The notes below the pieces were generated by a model. The model was not told where the DNA came from. It saw nothing but the letters and a program-made list of their open reading frames with translations, and searched no databases. Made by a program: the position numbers and the translations under genes. Below, in pieces: positions 1 through 14,272 of a stretch of DNA of 64,000 nt. How positions within the stretch are numbered: the stretch's first letter is position 1; every line of letters begins with the position of its first letter. The stretch lies in the NCBI GenBank assembly GCA_017590115.1, contig JAGGNK010006559.1:5253642-5317641 (forward strand). The letters are read 5' to 3'. The DNA comes from Montifringilla adamsi (taxonomy: Eukaryota > Chordata > Aves > Passeriformes > Passeridae).

Positions 1-129
1 TATGGTATATGATTAAATCACCACAGAGAAGGCTCACAGCTGGTTGAGAAAACAAAATCAAAGAGAAACTATCACTGTTTTTTTTGTCAAACTGGGAGGA
101 CATTTAAAATTGTGTATTTCTGAGTCCAT

Positions 130-535
130 TTTTATTCAATCCTTTGCTGATCAATGATCTGGATGATGAAATCATGAGGACGCTTTCAAATTTTGAAAGA
201 GTTCCAGAAAATAGGAAATTGTTCAAAAATCAGCTGATGGAAATTCAATAGAGGCACATGCAATTGCAATAGAAGTGCTTTGCGTGTATGAAACTGGGGA
301 GAAGACACTTAGGACGCAGAATAAGGCAGAGAAGGAGTTAGGAGGATAAAGACAGTGGCAGTGTGACACTGCTATGCAAAAAAAAAAAAAAAGAGTCTTC
401 TTTTTTTTGGACAAATTAATTTTCATTCGTGAAGGATAAGAGGCTCTAGGTAGCTCTAGATGACCTTGCTTGAGCACAGGTTGTGATGACCTCCAGAGGT
501 CCTTTGCAGCCTCAACCCTTCTGTGTTTCAGTATC
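130..535 (+). repeat. CR1 LINE fragment, 3' end
   Basis: The right-hand part (about 425-535) reads as a CR1 3' terminus on the + strand: a block equivalent to 'gatgacctccagaggtcc' at about 487-504 is followed by 'cagcctcaaccc' and a degraded 'ttctgtg' terminal motif. The left part (about 145-180) has 'tcaatgatctggatgatg', a phrase typical of the end of the CR1 reverse-transcriptase ORF. The middle is too diverged to align by eye and includes an A-run at 379-393, so the two ends may be one decayed copy or two pieces. The 106-codon minus-strand frame here is not coding. Confidence 0.6.
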
Positions 536-3500
536 AATCTCACTATTGAGACCAGTGATACCTCATTTCAAGTGAAGTTTCAGGCTTCAGACTATGGGAA
601 AGATGTAAACAAACACTCAAACGGCAACAGGAAGATAAGATAAATGATAGAGGCTCAAAAAACTTGACATCTGAAATAGGCTGAAAGTGAAGTAGGCCAC
701 CTCTGTATCATTTGTTGCACTGGGCAGCAAATGTCCTCCAATTTCTTAGTGTCATTAAAGCACATGACTAACATTTGAAAACTGGGACTTCAACAGACTT
801 CTGATATATGTTTGATTTTGTGTCATTTTGTTGTGTATTTAAAAGCTTGGATGTTCTTTATTTCTTTCTCTCCAATTGAAGTGCATCCTGTTTGCCATGT
901 TTTCTTGTTTGCCTTTTTGGTGCTTTTTTTTTTGTGTACTGAAATATCCCTAGACACAAGAAACTCTGCTGCTGATGTTGGCAACTAAGATTTACAGAAA
1001 AATATAATTTCAGCTCTGTGTACTTAGGGCTTTGTAAATTTTGTAGCATTACACCACTCTCTTCTGCATTCTGTTGTACTGATTGGAGCAACACAGGTGA
1101 AGAAAATGAGTAGTGTTAGTCAAGAAAATACTGTGGCTTTATGGAGTAACTATTCGTGAAGAAAAAAGCCTTGAAACATTTCCAGAACTGGAGGCAGAGA
1201 ATTTATTGTTCCTGCTGGGTCCCAGAATAACTACTGCTTTGTGTCATCATTTTATAATCCTTGTCTGTCAATAAACATAACTGTAGCTAGCAATAAAAAT
1301 GATACAGGCTCAGTCAGGCAATGCTACCCTGGTAAAACAAATTTATGAGCCAGTTAATATTTTTAATCCTGTTACAGAGATGACCTCAAAACCCAGACCA
1401 TTTATTTAAGCTTCTATCCCCTAAAGGAGCACATGTGGATGTCAGATAAATGAAACCTGCTATTGAATCATGTTGATCTTGGGCTGAGGTTGGGCAACAA
1501 GAGGGAGAAAGGGTGGAACTGTGGACATCTGTCTGCAAAAACAAGCCAGCCCCATTAGTGTCTGTCTCCTGTCCAGTACAGAGTTGGTGAAACACTCTTG
1601 CAGGCTCAAATGAAGCCATTCATTTGATGACACAAAATTCAGTATGTTGTATTTTCCCCTTCCCCACATCAGTCACATGCCAGCGATTATTCCAGTTCTA
1701 CCATTGATCCAAGATGACTTTTCACAACAGGGAGCCGTTCTGTTTATGCTGCTTCAGAAATCTCTGAGATGTTATTTGATCTACAGCATCCATTAGATGC
1801 ACAGAATACATTTCCTTCTCTATTGTTTCATCTTATTAGGAAGATATGGCAATGACACTGTATGCTAATTGCTATCCAACTAGTGCTTTGTGCCTTGTTA
1901 ATTTTGACTAAGACTTTTCCTACACAGCACACTGTAGATATTGCTAATAAGAGAAAGACAGGTAGTTAATTGGTGTCTTGAGTGTTACACAGACAAATGA
2001 AAATTCACTGATAATCAGTTTTTCTTTGATGGAAGGGTCAGCTCTTGTCACTAGTTGTTACACTGTCCTTTCTCTCTATGCTGCAAAGTACAGTATTTTA
2101 TGCTTGTAATGGCTACCAGAAGAATATATGCTGCTGCCCACAACTTATAATGCAATTATTATGAGGAATGGTCACTTTTTGAACCTTGGCCAGGCATTCT
2201 CCTGAAAGTGAAAGCCAGGGAGGGTCCTAGGCCAGAGAGTATTTTTGCACTGATTGTTTGAGTCTCCTGGAAAGTCTGCAACATACCAAGGCAAGACACA
2301 TGGTCTTAACAACACAGTTTCAGGTTATAGGCACCAAGTATAAAGTCAGAGTGGCTACAAAGATATGTTCTTATTTGGGGAAGCCAGATGAGTCAGTCTG
2401 GCAATAGAAGTTCTACTTCTAGTTCTCATCTGTCATATAAGAGAGGAATTTTTGATGGCTCCAGACAGCGATCCTTTGAGTCCTGAAAGAAAGTAACTGA
2501 AAGTGCAAGGGAAAGAGTTTTCTTTCACCCAAGCTACTTACAAAATCTCTTTGTTCTTGGACTTAGACCCCAATCCACATCTTCTGCACTGCCTCATCCA
2601 AAATACACGTTGATGTTTCACTTCTTATGTCTTGTATATCAATCCTTTACTGCACCCACAGGTAATATACACATCTCAGGCAAAAAAAAATTATGATCCT
2701 TATAGAGTGAGAGCTAATTGTTGAGATAGATGGACAGAAAGAGCAATCAAGTCTCCTAAAACAGGATAACAGAAGCTTTCTGGTCATGAGCAAAAATATT
2801 TACATACCAGTATGTAAGACCAGTATAGAAAAGATAGATTGACTGTAAGTTATCTTCCTGAAAGTTGGCGGTTTGTAGAGAATTGGTGTTCTGCAGCCCC
2901 CACAAAATGCAGAACTGAGTATGCAGCATATCTGAAGTAATGGCAAGACTTTTAGATTTATATGCCTGCATTAAAGACAAATTTGGTAACCATGTAGAGC
3001 GCTATACATCATGTTCAGTGTCTCTCTGTTCACTACAAAGGTTTACTTGTGAAAAAATGTTCCGGTTTCACTGTTAATTTTTTTCAAATTTCTGTATGTG
3101 AAGAACAGCCTTCAGACAAATAATCATTTAAGTATAGCAGCTGAAAACAATTGCTTGGAAGATTATAGCATCAATTAATTCGTAGACATTAGAATGGCTC
3201 TCTGGATAACAATCAGAAGTTGCCAGACAAGAAAAATAGAGCCGTAAGGTAAATGAAACAAAAAGTCCTACTAAATTCAGTACAGTCTGGTGACAGTCAA
3301 ATTCTAGATATAGCTTCCCGCTGAACTGCAAGAAGGCTATGTGTGAGCTTAATCATGTGTAATGATATGGATGAGCACAGCTCAGAACAGCACCCTTGCA
3401 CTCTTCATTCTGCCTAATGTGCCAGTGCTCCTGCACACAGAAGCTCAACTTCTCAACCACTGTCTGAACTTACAGATATTATAAATTTAAAAAAAAAAAA

Positions 3501-6500
3501 ACCCTCCATCAGAAAATATTTTACCTACATTGTCATAATAACACCTACAATTAGAGACAGGGAGGAAAAAACCCATGAGTTTTTAATCTCTTCTCTCCTG
3601 TTTTGGCTTTTTTGTGCATTTGAAAGCAAGCTGTACATTGTCTGTTTCAATGTTTGCTCAGTCTAGTCTCTGTTATTCTTGGGGGTAAGGGAGGGGCTAG
3701 GGAAGGAGAGAGACAAAAGAATCACATAACAAAAAAAGGAAAAGGATAATAATATGATTTTAAAATCTGGAAAAAGGTATTAACACAGGTTTTTGTGGAT
3801 ACATCCAGAGAAGGACAGGCAAAATGTTTTAACTGACTAGATTTTGAGCTCGGAGAAAGGAAGGGCTGTGTCAATATTCTCCCTGCAGGGAAGGCAGAGA
3901 GAGCAGGGGAGGAAAGCAGGTGAGAATCCTCCTCCCTCCTGTGGCTGCCATTCTGTGCCTGTGTTGAGCTGTGCATGTGCTACACACAGCCTCGGCAAAA
4001 TGCGGATGTACTTCTCTCACAGGTCTGTCTGTGAAAGAGCAAACACTCTCCCTATCAGTTCCCTTCCTCTCTGTGTCTTAGTGCAATTGTCAAGTTTGAA
4101 AATTACAGACATTGCATGTGCTTAAGGAATTGCTAACTCACCCTACTGATTTCCTCCTTCCCTTCTTTTCACCAGGTGGGCAGTTTTCATTTTTCACATT
4201 CAGTTTCACTCCTTGTTTTCGCCTTTCAAATCTAGCAGTGACGCAGGAAGAAAAAATAAAGACGTCAATAGTATAAAGAATATCTCATCAGTTTTGATTT
4301 ATTATTTTTTCCCTTCCCTTGCACAGAAAACTGTAGATTTAATTTGAGGAGAACCTAACTGGTAAACTGCAACTGAGCAGGAATTCAGCTGCAGAAAAAA
4401 ATGCAAGTCAACATGAGCAGTTTTTATAAGCTTGCTTAAATCCCTAACACATGAGCTCTTTCTTTTTCTCTCCTACACAATGTGTGTCACATTGGCTCTT
4501 GTAATTCTGACTACACTAAAAGGCCACCTTGAAATTAATTTCACAAAATATTATTCCCAAAAAATGTTTTCAAAACTTTATTTATTATTAGGGAGGGGAG
4601 CTGAAAATTTAACCTTTGATCTAGACTAAATAACTTTTTGCTGGTTCACCCTGAACTGTCATTTCCTTTGAATGGACTAAAAGAGGCAGAACATCTGAAA
4701 AGCAAAAACCTGTTTTCTGAAAATGCTATGGTCCTGCCAGTGTCTCACAGACAAGCTGGAACTAGTGTATATCAAGCTGCTTTAAAAATAGTATTTGTAT
4801 TATTGCAATATTTCTTCTTAGAAAATAGGTAATTTTAATAATGGATTTATAAGTGATGGAGACAGCCATTTCCCCAGCCCCTTTGCCACAATGTGTGGGA
4901 ACCTTTACCCATTGCAATAGCAGAGATGATTCCAGATATCTGTTTAGTACTTGAAATGGCTGAATGGGTTTCCTACTCACCATGCAACCAGAGGGAACTG
5001 AACCCACAGTCTGCTATTAATCCCCATTTCTTTCGCAAAGGTTTTGGTTGTTTTCAGAACTCAGATGCTGAGGAAAATTTTTGTTTCCTCAAACTAAATA
5101 CTTGTTCTGATTTTCCGAGTGACTAGATAGGTAACACAGCCCAGGGAAACAGGAATGGGAGGGAAGGAGGGACAGGGAGGAATGGCCGCTGTGTCGAAAA
5201 TTGACACTGACATATCAGACTTTTGGGACTGGGGCCTGGATTGCTCTACATCTCTGCAAAGTGCTCAGGACACTTTGGGCTCTGTGAGCTGTTGCATTAA
5301 TAATGATCTTGGCTCACACATAACAAACAGCCTTAAGCTCAGGCCAGTCAATATTTAACCTGAGCTGAGAGGGAAAAGAAGGTGGCACTCCAAGCACCAT
5401 CCATCCGAGTTCCCAAGCTGTGAGACAAAGCTCTCAGCCATCGGGCAGATGCTCACATTATATTCACGGCTGCTGCCTATTGTTTCACCAGCACCGGAAT
5501 GGTTAACAGTTGGAATTACCTAAAATACTGTCTTTGGCTCCTGATCTTTTCTTCAGCATTCTCTGACGACCCAGGTCAGTGTAAAATTCTTGTTTATGAC
5601 AAGAGCATGGCATAAATGTGGAAAAAGGGGAATGCACCACTTTGTACCAGAGCATCTCAAGATGGGTTGGGCCACTGTTCATCTGACATGCACTTCAGTT
5701 AATGGAAGAAGCTATTCAGGAAAAACAATATTTAGCAAATATTCAGGAAAAAGAATAAATTTAAGTCCAAAATATGAATCCATATTCCGGGCTTTTACAG
5801 TGCTAATGTAAAGCCATAGGAAAAGGATATGATACCATACAGAATTTATGAGCAACTGGAAACAATGTGAGATGTTGCAATAATGTTAGCAATAACAATT
5901 TGTGTCTTTGCAGTGTTAAGTGCAAAAATAGCATAGAAAAATAATGCTACACAGTTTAACAATCAATGATCTTTAGAATGTAGTACTACTGAATGACTTT
6001 TTGCTGGGAGGATTCTATCTAAGACGGCAGAGAAGAAGGGAGAGAGGAATTCTCTGTATTAGTTTTAGGTTTGCAAAACTGTTTCCATTTTCCAAGGAAA
6101 ATGCTGTTGGAGAAAAAAAAAAAGTAACTTTCATTCACCATTTTGTAACTATTAAATACAGATGCACCAGAATACAAAATCTTTTACTTCTAATTAAAAA
6201 ATGTATGAGTGCTATAAATATGTTAAGCTCTTTTGTTGTTATGGGCCAGCACAGACTAAAAAAATGTATTGTTAAACAAAGCTGTAGTCAATATTGATTT
6301 TGGTACTCCCAAAATCTTTAGCAAATGATTACATATTTGTGAATATGCATTTTGAAATTTACTTCTGCTAGCAAATACTATTTCTACAAATAAAGATTAT
6401 TTAGTCCTCTTTAGGGAGAAAATCCAGATAAGCAGAGCCACATAAAGAGAGTTTGGGAGCATTTGTTGGGGGGAGTTTGTATGGGAGGAGGAGTGAGAGT

Positions 6501-9500
6501 GAAAAGCAGTTCTGAGTACCAATAAAAAGCAAAATGTCTCTATAGAGACTTTATTTGTGTTATTTCCCTTGTAGTGAGAAAGCTTTTTAATGAAGGAAAT
6601 GTCCTTTAAATTCAATGCTAAGTGATGTTAAACTGAAGTGTGCATTATGGCACCAATCTAAAAGACTAACAGGTGTTTAATTTCTGTTCACTGAAAAACT
6701 ACAAGGTTTTTTTGAGACTATTTTTGTTAGGGGCTGCTTGTTTACACCTGAGATCCTAAAGGAAAGAAAACTTTAACCTTGACAGAACAATAGAAACTGG
6801 AAAAGAAGTGACTGGCTGAACGACTCCATTTCCCTTCAAGGGCCCAGTGCAGCAGTGCAAGATATCATCCGGTGTGACACACAGAGGCTTTAACAATAGC
6901 ACATGTGGAAAACAGCTTAAAAGTTTTTCAAAATAGTGATGAATTTCTAGAACAATGAATGTTCAGACCTTACTTCCTGCAGCCTTCTTGCTCCCTGCTC
7001 CTCATCATCCCGGTACATTTATATAAGAGCCTTATATCATACCTGAAGATTCAGCATTTATAAAATAAATTAGTAATATGATGTATTAAGTGTCATTAGG
7101 AACCTGAAGAATTAGAGGGAAGGTTAGACATTTTGTTTAATTTTAAATGATTTGGTTTAATGGTACAAACTAGGTGATGAAATTAAACCTCTAGTGTGTG
7201 CCCTTTCCTGGCAATCAAGTTTTGCAGAACAAAGAGAACAGAAACAGCTGAAGAACAGAGTCAGTCTCACCACCACCTCAGTCCCTATACAAGTTCAGCT
7301 GGCTTGTTTATAACACTCCAAAGTTAACTTTGTCGGTGGTTATAGTTTAGTGACAGAAAGTCCATCTATATTCTTGTTGCTGGCTGGGTTGTTTTTTTCT
7401 CAGTAGCTTAGCATGAGTCTGCAATACTGCAGTAAAAGCTAAAGTTACTGATCATTTCCTTGGGTCATATCCATTGCATGGTGTTTTTAGGACCACAGAA
7501 GCCATGTAAGGGCTCAGTTCTGTTTTTCATGATTATACAAACTGCTGCTGAAAACAATATTTAGTGAGGGAAGCAAGAATGTGCCCCAGGGCATGAGGAG
7601 GATATCCTACTTCCACTGACCATTCCTGGATGACAAGAAAACAGGATTTGACTGAAATGGCACAGCTAGGAACAACAGCAATACAAACACCTGTAACAGC
7701 AGTATAATCAACATGGTAAAGCCATGTTTTGATACCATTATAAGTCAAGGGACTGGTTTCCTGCAATGACTGTACTTCTTTAAGATTGTGTAGTGGAGCT
7801 AAAAAGGTTCCTTTGCAATTTGTGACCTCTGTGACTTTCCTAAAGAAGGGCTTGGGATGCTTCAGAGGCAGCATGGTTGGAGTTGCTGTATGTTAATTGA
7901 CTCATTAGCTTTCAGAAAAGCAATGACCTCTACTAACATCTCCTTTACATGGCACTCTTCCTATTGAATTCTTCCTTTGCCCTGACTGGTTACTTTGTCC
8001 AGTTGATGTCAGTCTCCTAATTACTTCTCCAATTCCCATCTGGTGCTGAGCATGGACTAGATTTCTATACAGCTCTTTAGTCTTCTCTCTCCAGGTTTTC
8101 CATGTCCTCCTGTTTGTTCTGTGTCATCTTTTGCTTTCTGTGCCTCTGCAGCTTCTGTTCTATTTAGAAATATCACCAGAGTAACAGTGGTTAATGCGAA
8201 CACACAGAAATTTTTGATGCCAGAATTATGAGAATCTTCTCTTGATGGTATTTTTCCATCATTCACTATACAAAGTGCTGAAGCAGTACCTCAAGGAATG
8301 TTGTATTCTTATTTTTTCTTGCATCATCCCCAGATTCAGCTGATCATTGATTTCTTCTGAGCCAGGATTCAAATATATTGGACTCTGTTCCTTCTGGCTC
8401 CTGGAGATTTTTTGACTGCCATCTGACCAGGGCCCCCACAGCTTTCATCTGTTTTCACTCCAAATCCTTCTCTAAAATATAAAATGATGTCCTCTAGCCA
8501 GCATGCTGCCTTTTACTTTTCCTGTGGTCCAGACCACAGTTAAAGATTTAACAAAAGCAAAAAAGCTCTGTTTCAAGCCAAATAAAGGAATAAAATCTAA
8601 AAGTTTTTCCAGATGAGAATGTTGGACACTTCACAGGCAGCTCATATGCTCTTTGGCAACTGAAATCCAGCACAAGTTTTGCTCACGTAACACAAAATAG
8701 GAGGTTTTTTTATATAAACTATTTCTGGAGTTTCCAATTGTTGCATTTTTTTTTTAAATACCTCTTATTTTATAAAATCTAAAAAAAAAAAAAAAAAAGA
8801 TGAAGGTATGTGAAACTTTGCATCTGTGGAGGCAGACTTCCTGGGTTGTCATCTCCAGTTCTGTGCCAGGAGTGCTGGGTGGCAACAGCTGCTTGTGCTT
8901 CGGTGAACATCGCTCTGTGCAGCTCCCTCTTGCATACAGATAATCAGTCCCTCAAGGGTACACAGCACTGTCCTGAGTTTTCCCATCCCTGTGGAAGACC
9001 TCCTCCTTGCAAGGGCTGACAAGTCCAGTGGAATGTCTCGGTCATGTAGGTGATGTATATACCTGAAGAACTGTGTTTTTCTTTGAACACCAACAGCAGA
9101 GCGCCCATTTCAGAAAAGCACTCTGATCAAACTCTGCTGTGCTCAGGGGAATCGGCTATGTAAAATCCAGTGGAAGTGGGGGCATTGAAAGCTGATTATA
9201 CTCATGCTTACTGCACTGTGAGCTTTTGCTTGCTATTGAAATGACTTTACAAAGAGAAACTCAGATGAGGAATGGATTGGGGGAGAGGATAAACTCTTTC
9301 CCTCCCACTTTCCAAATGACAGGCCTGATGAAGTGTAGTTATATGCCACATTATGCTAAGCTTTCTCACAATACAAAGTACTATTCAAACACAATGTGTG
9401 ATTACTACAATTTCTCCTCTTTGGTTCACAGATATTATATCTGTAAGCATCTCTTAATTTGCTGTTTGTGATACTCAGTGCTGGACAGGATTTTCCTATG

Positions 9501-11714
9501 CCATTCACGTTGCCTGCAGAATTTCCTGGTGCTGTACAGTTCTCACCAGTGCAGCATGTGCACATGTGCATGCTGGGGCAACCCAAACCCAGACTGGGCT
9601 GCTCTCAGCCTGCTGGGGAAGATAGTTCTGGACGTACTGCTGGAAGAGATGATTCAGAAGGATTCTTGACACTAAAGCACTACGGCCAAATATATGAAAC
9701 ACATTTGGAATGTGAGACACTTAGAACCGATCCAGCTGGAAAGTGATTTTAAACAGAAGATGGTGAATCTTTTGTTTCTCAGATGTTTTTGGGGAGAGAA
9801 TAGATATGTTCTCCCAAACCAGAGACTTCTTTTCTTTCTCCTTAATTCTGAGAACATCTTACTTGGCATAGGCTTTTGTGAGCCACTGGTGCACAACTAA
9901 GTTTAGCTCATGAAAACAAAATGACAATAATTACTCGTTATTCTTTAAGACCTAGTTTCACATAGCAAAGCATATGCAAAAGTTTTTTTTTTCTTGTTCC
10001 ATGCATTTTACCTTTAAGTAGCTATAATCCATGAAAATATGTAATTCCTGTGGCGTGTTGTTTTGCATGGATTCTGGCAGCTATTATGGGGTTCTTAGCA
10101 TCAGCAGTATTAATGCACTGAATCATATAAAAAATTTCTCTCACTTTTCCAAGAGCAGCTAGAGTACTGAGGTCCCAAATACAGATATTTCCTGTGAAGA
10201 TTAAGGGTGACCTTTAATTAAGCTGAGAAAAAGGCTGCCAGCTGGTGCTGGAAGCCTAATATCATAAAGGCAGGTGAGGAAGAAAGTGGATGTGCAGGTA
10301 GCTCAGGCAGCTTTTGAAAGTGGTGCTGAGACAGAAGTGTGAAGAGGTGGGGGATGTGGAGATGAGCTGAAAGAGGGAGGAATATAGAGGCACCAGTGTG
10401 AAATCTAAGAGACCAAAGGATTAAGAGGAGCAAGGAACACAGAAAAAAAAATGAAATCACACAGTGAAAGGAGATCTCTTCTTATGAAGAAAGCACAGAA
10501 GTTGTGGCAGGCACAGTTTAGCCAAGCTGTGGACCTTGTTGCTGTCTGCTTTTATTGTAAGAATGGATACCAAAGAGGAAAAAAAAGATCCTTAAAATAA
10601 AGGACTGAACTTGCCTAAGAGGAAGAAACTTAACCATGGACAAAGTTAGCGTGCAAACTAGATTTCTATTTCTAAGAAAAGCAGCTTTCCTAAAAATAAG
10701 GCTCTGTGGGATCTCTTAGCTAAAGCCGCCACCTTTGCTGAAGGTGGTACTGGATAACTCCATGAAAGCAATCATATGACATGAATCTTCCCAGGCCTCT
10801 ATTTCTACAATATATCAAATTTACACACACATTGATGTAGAACTAGATGAAACATGAAATGAGCAAAATGAAAGTTTACATGACCTTCAATGGTGTTATT
10901 GTGGAAAGTGTGATAGTACCACCACAGCAGTAAATGCTCATTTCATTTGTGTTGGGGGAATTTGTTTCTTGAAAACATTTATTGTCATGGTGTATTTCAC
11001 CTAAGACATTTTCAATAAGAAACAAAATGTTCTATAAGCAGAATCACTTTAATATAGCATTGCCCCTTGAAACTGAAATACCTTAGGAAAGATTGTTTCT
11101 ATAGTAATGAGTTGCACAGGAAAAAATGACCTGAGAATGTTGGGGGAGGAGGAAGCAGGAGGCAGGAGCTGCTGTTGGCTTTCCTAGTCAAATTCAATGA
11201 ACTACTGAGTGGTGTTGACAAGGAAATTAATGAAGCGAATATTCTTCTTTAGAAGACATATTCATAAATATGAGAAACTCACTGCAAGAGGAAGTCTCTG
11301 GTCTCTACATGTGCCAGGGACTGGCTCTTTTGTGTTTCAGTGCACAAATTAGAGATGCTTCCCAGGCTTTTGGAAACAATTCCAGATTTTTGGCAACTTC
11401 ATCTTTAGAACAGTAGTGCAGCATGTTGGAACAAACAAAAATTAATTCAAATCATTAAGATTTCATTTGTACTGTGGTCACCTCACCTTCTTGTTCTTTA
11501 TTTTTGTACTTTTTTTTCTGTGATTCATTCTTCCAACATTACTTCTTTCATTCATAAGATATTAATTTACATTGTCTTGGAGACTAGCAGATGCTGTCTC
11601 ACTTTCCACTCCAGCTCTGCCTTCTTGTTCTTGTACAGCTTACAAAAAATTATGCCATTTGGGTTTTGCCTTTTTTTCTTTTATATGTTCTCTGTATTCT
11701 TCACATATATATTA
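536..11714. other. Intergenic DNA, no gene seen
   Basis: AT-rich sequence with stop codons in every frame. The longest frames are about 115 codons and none has protein-like composition or recognisable motifs. It contains short A or T runs, notably 18 A at 8781-8798, and a purine-rich stretch at about 10240-10460. Some blocks look non-random, such as 5440-5520 with few homopolymers, but I cannot assign a function. Exons of an unrecognised long non-coding RNA cannot be excluded by reading alone. Confidence 0.7.
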
Positions 11715-11847
11715 GTAACTCACCCCTGGGGGAGGGGGCTTTTGTGGACATCTTTCCATAACTGCCTCTGGAGGCCTTCAAATAAAGACCCCTTTTTATA
11801 TTACCTCCTTACTAAGATTATCTTGTGCTCCATTTCCAGGTTGGGCA
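11715..11847 (+). mobile_element. LTR-like fragment (possible R-U5 end)
   Basis: An AATAAA signal at 11781-11786 is followed by a T-rich segment and a stretch ending '...ccaggttgggca' at 11847. This order, polyadenylation signal then about 60 bp then a CA terminus, is what the 3' half of an avian retroviral LTR looks like. I see no matching 5' half, no TATA box at the expected place and no target-site duplication. It could be unrelated sequence with a chance polyadenylation signal. Confidence 0.3.
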
Positions 11848-12654
11848 AAAGGCAACAAAACTGGCTGCACTAAATAAGAGTCCTTAACTTACCCAGAAGA
11901 GCAGGGGAAGAAAATCCTGTATAAAAGACCTTAACAACAACAGTGATGGAAGTCTTGCACTGATTTCACATACATTGCTAACCTTTACCTAACTTGGACA
12001 GCATATGAAACACATGCAAAAAAGTTTGTGGCAAGTGAAATAGATTTTTAAAAATCAACTAAGAATCAGCAGTTTTTTGTTTGTTTGTTTTTTTTTTTTT
12101 TAAAGACAGTTTAGGATCATCATGCTAAAATAAATGTAGTTTTAAAAACAAGTACATTTTGAACTCATCAAGGGAGACGCTAAAATAAATACTCTTCAAA
12201 GTGTTTCATCAGTTTCTTACAGTTAGTCTTCCCAGTGCTTTAAAGTTTTTCTCTCTTCTCCATAGATAGGTAGAAAAGTATCTCTAATGCTTTGTCTTTG
12301 TGAACAGAAAATAATACATGTTAGATAGCTAGAGCTTTCAAATATCATGAATAAGCACTTAAAAATGTCTTACCAGCTGAGAAGAAAGAAAAGTAACTTA
12401 GATCACAAATGGATCAGTTTCAGAAATTGTAGTTATTAACACCATAGTAAATCTTAAGGAAAACATCCATGAGAAAGATTCTGCCACCTTTATGCAGGCT
12501 TAATAATAACTTACTTTGAAAAGGAAATCCCCACTGGAATTTAGTGAAGGAAGATACTTAGCAGTCAGTTTAAGTATGTCAAAGCCTGATCCAATGGTAG
12601 CAGAACTTTTAAGATGCTATTTTTGGCTATCTTAAATATTCACTCAGTTTGGAA

Positions 12655-12850
12655 GGGAACAATTTAATAAGCATGAGTCATCGTGGATTTGTGAAAGGTA
12701 AATCATCTCAGACAAATCATAGTATTTAATGAAATAACTCGGTATAGACAGAGCCAGCAGATTTAACATATTTGGATTTTCACAAACCTGTAGTTAACTT
12801 TAGACGTGATGGATTATTGTGTCATGATCTTTTCAAATACAGGACAGGTA
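12655..12850 (+). repeat. Old CR1-like LINE fragment (reverse-transcriptase region)
   Basis: The segment contains decayed versions of phrases common in CR1 reverse-transcriptase regions: 'ggatttgtgaaaggtaaatc' near 12683, followed about 90 bp later by 'atatttggattttcacaaa' near 12768. The latter matches the DFxKA-type motif where the family encodes a catalytic-region aspartate. Frameshifts and stops show it is long dead. The assignment rests on word-level similarity only. Confidence 0.45.
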
Positions 12851-14067
12851 ATAAAGTAAAACAAAATAAAATAGCTAAGAAACATCAGGGAGGTGGAAAG
12901 CAAATGGCTGAGATTACAAAGGCTTTAGCATTTTCACAAAAGCAGGGACCCAGAGGCATCTCTACTGAGATCAATGCCTTTTAATACCAGCTTACATAAT
13001 ATTTAAAAACTGATGGCCTCTCATGAAGGTTCATTAGATTTTTGCCAATGGCTTTAGGTTGTGTTCTGATCTCATAATTAATTTATAGAGCATATGAAAT
13101 TACATCTTATCTGTTCTAGGAGGATCTTGCAGGCATGGCCAAACCAGAAACACAACAGAAAGAGATGAAAAGAAATTTAATATTTAAAATTATACCTTTA
13201 AAAAGAAATGAGACATTTGAAGTAATATTCACATCATTCAAAGGACATTTGATTTGCTAATATGATTGAGACAAAGGATTCATGTTCAATAGAAGAGCAA
13301 GTATTTCCAGGCATACATGTACACAAGAGCAGCTGCAACAGCCAAGAGGATTTCCTTTAGTCATCCATATGTGTTCTGTCACTTTTCAGTGCTATTACCT
13401 GTGCTTGAGGGTGTAAAGGCAATTCCTTTCTGAACTGTGAACCGAATGCTGGTGATAGAAAAGGCCCTTTGGAAGAAAACTAATTTACAACCTAAGTCTG
13501 ATTATTTCTAAGGCCTCCAGCAAGAGATTCACACTGTATATTTTTAGCTGCAGGTGACCTGAATCACTGTCTGGTGATATCTCTAATATAGGAAGGCTTG
13601 ACTGCTCTACTCAACATGCTCTGTACTGCATGAAGTAGATGGTAGGAATGCCTCTTTAGACCATTCAGTGCTGATTAGTAGGAAAATTAAGATTCTTAAA
13701 CTGATATGAAAAGTATAGCATATATCCAACAAATAAATTAAAATAGGTTGTAGAGATTTTTGGACAGATGAAGACTTGAGACAGTTTCTACAAATTCGGA
13801 AGAAAGAAATGTAGAAAAGCCTTCTATGATATGATAGTGTTTTACTAGCGCTGCTGTACTGAAATCAGGAAATTTTAGCATGCTTTGAAAGACATGTGGT
13901 TAGTAAATATAGTATATTAAAAGCGTACTGATCAATTGACCATCCTGCAAATTTAATCATTGACTTATTTTGCTTTGACTGATTTGAGTAGAGAAGTAAT
14001 CAAATTATCTGCATTCAAAAATCAAGTACTTGGATTTTTTTCCTCGGGATAGTCACCATTCAGCCCG
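12851..14067. other. Intergenic DNA, no gene seen
   Basis: AT-rich sequence between two CR1 fragments. Part of it may belong to the same degraded LINE copies, but I cannot align it by eye. There are no coding-like frames and no RNA-gene signatures. Confidence 0.6.
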
Positions 14068-14272
14068 TTTTTAACAATGAGGGTGGTAAAACACTGGAAC
14101 ATGTTGCCCAGAGAGATGGTAGACATCCCATCCCTGGAAACATTCAAGGCCAGGTGAATGGGGTTCTGAGCAACCTGATCTAGATGAAGATGCCCCTCTC
14201 CGTGGCAGGGGAGCTGGACTAGATGACCTTTAAAGATTCCTCCCAAGTCACACTGTTGAATGATTCTACAAA
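14068..14272 (+). repeat. CR1 LINE 3' end
   Basis: This is a clear CR1 3' region in + orientation. In order it shows 'gagggtggtaaaacactgg', 'gttgcccagagag', 'catccctgga', 'attcaaggccagg', 'gagcaacctgatctag', 'gcaggggagctggactaga', 'tgacctttaaagattcc' and a degraded 'tgattcta' terminus at about 14260-14268. It is truncated at the 5' end, as is usual for CR1. The 74-codon minus-strand frame across it is an antisense shadow of the repeat. Confidence 0.88.

Noticed and set aside
14022..14246. 74-codon minus-strand frame
   Set aside because: It is the antisense of the CR1 3' end at 14068-14272.
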